DNA of 5,457 bases from a bacterium. GTDB lineage: Bacteria > Patescibacteria > Saccharimonadia > Saccharimonadales > UBA4665. The notes beneath the pieces are model-generated. The model did not search any database, was not told the origin of the DNA, and worked only from the letters and a program-made list of their open reading frames with translations. This document shows positions 5,315 to 5,457 of the stretch, piece by piece (the stretch's first letter is position 1; every line of letters begins with the position of its first letter). The stretch is taken from assembly GCA_021778165.1 (NCBI GenBank), contig JAJYCU010000048.1, positions 1-5,457 on the forward strand, written 5' to 3'. The translations under genes were made by a program, and so were the position numbers.

Positions 5315-5457
5315 TTATAGGCTAATTAAATTGCTGTTCTGGGCAAAGTAATTTTGTAATAATTGACCGACACCTTGTCCGAATTCATTGCCACAATCAT
5401 AGCTAGGAAATAAAATACTAGGATTTTTCATTAAAATTGGGTTTTGTGGGCTGAACT
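5315..5457 (-). CDS. C-terminal end of an unrecognised protein, cut by the right edge
   Basis: On the minus strand a frame enters from the right edge and ends at TAA (5317-5315). The 46 visible residues include ILFPSYDCGNEFGQGVGQLL and end in NSNLISL. The Gly/Gln-rich, aromatic-containing sequence is protein-like and the frame is open to the edge, which suggests the tail of a longer gene convergent with the 215-residue gene. An internal ATG at 5431 would give a 38-residue ORF, but it has no Shine-Dalgarno and no -10 box before it, so I favour the partial-gene reading. The 51-nt gap between the two stops is almost pure A/T and holds no clear terminator. Confidence 0.5.
   Translation of the reverse strand, partial: FSPQNPILMKNPSILFPSYDCGNEFGQGVGQLLQNYFAQNSNLISL

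Noticed and set aside
1..5457. UGA recoding as in Gracilibacteria/Absconditabacteria
   Set aside because: All main genes read through without in-frame TGA and use normal GGN glycine codons; the genes whose stop is in the window end in TAA or TAG.
1..5457. Mobile elements, CRISPR, tRNA/rRNA, riboswitch
   Set aside because: No transposase, terminal repeats, regularly spaced repeats, tRNA-like cloverleaf or known aptamer was recognised; the non-coding gaps are all under 200 bases.

Overview
This is an AT-rich bacterial window (about one third G+C by eye) using the standard genetic code. It is densely packed with core-metabolism genes and shows no mobile elements, tRNA, rRNA or CRISPR. A long dTMP kinase of the FPxY/YLNGE type, a double-length ThyX, and several promoters whose -10 box sits directly in front of the start codon suggest a reduced-genome bacterium. 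A Patescibacteria/CPR (Saccharibacteria-like) or similar lineage is my best guess, but it is an inference from gene style only.

Layout. (1) Positions 2-619 (+): the 3' part of a MazG-like nucleotide pyrophosphohydrolase that appears to contain two MazG helical units, the second degenerate; it enters from the left edge. (2) An imperfect inverted repeat (631-678) lies between this gene and the convergent alanine racemase gene alr (651-1811, -). (3) A back-to-back divergent promoter region (about 1811-1888) drives alr on one side and an unrecognised 48-residue ORF (1888-2034, +) on the other; both appear leaderless. (4) tmk (2181-2876, +), dTMP kinase, has its own promoter and a Shine-Dalgarno site. 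(5) thyX (2956-4557, +) is a 533-residue protein made of two ThyX-like units, preceded by a TATAAT box, a three-codon Met-Trp-Trp mini-ORF and a small hairpin next to the Shine-Dalgarno. (6) A 215-residue protein of unknown function (4616-5263, +) follows its own promoter with almost no leader. (7) The C-terminal end of an unrecognised protein (5315-5457, -) comes in from the right edge.

Function. MazG-like (removal of non-canonical or excess NTP/dNTP), ThyX (dUMP to dTMP) and Tmk (dTMP to dTDP) form a thymidylate supply and nucleotide-pool module. Alr provides D-alanine for peptidoglycan. The most interesting signal is that two nucleotide enzymes here, MazG and ThyX, are internal tandem duplications whose halves have lost different conserved residues. 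In ThyX the loss is complementary: the N-terminal half keeps the R-x7-S-x-R end of the signature, and the C-terminal half keeps the RHR start plus the NAR motif. This suggests a fused pseudo-dimer with composite active sites. A second theme is apparent leaderless transcription.
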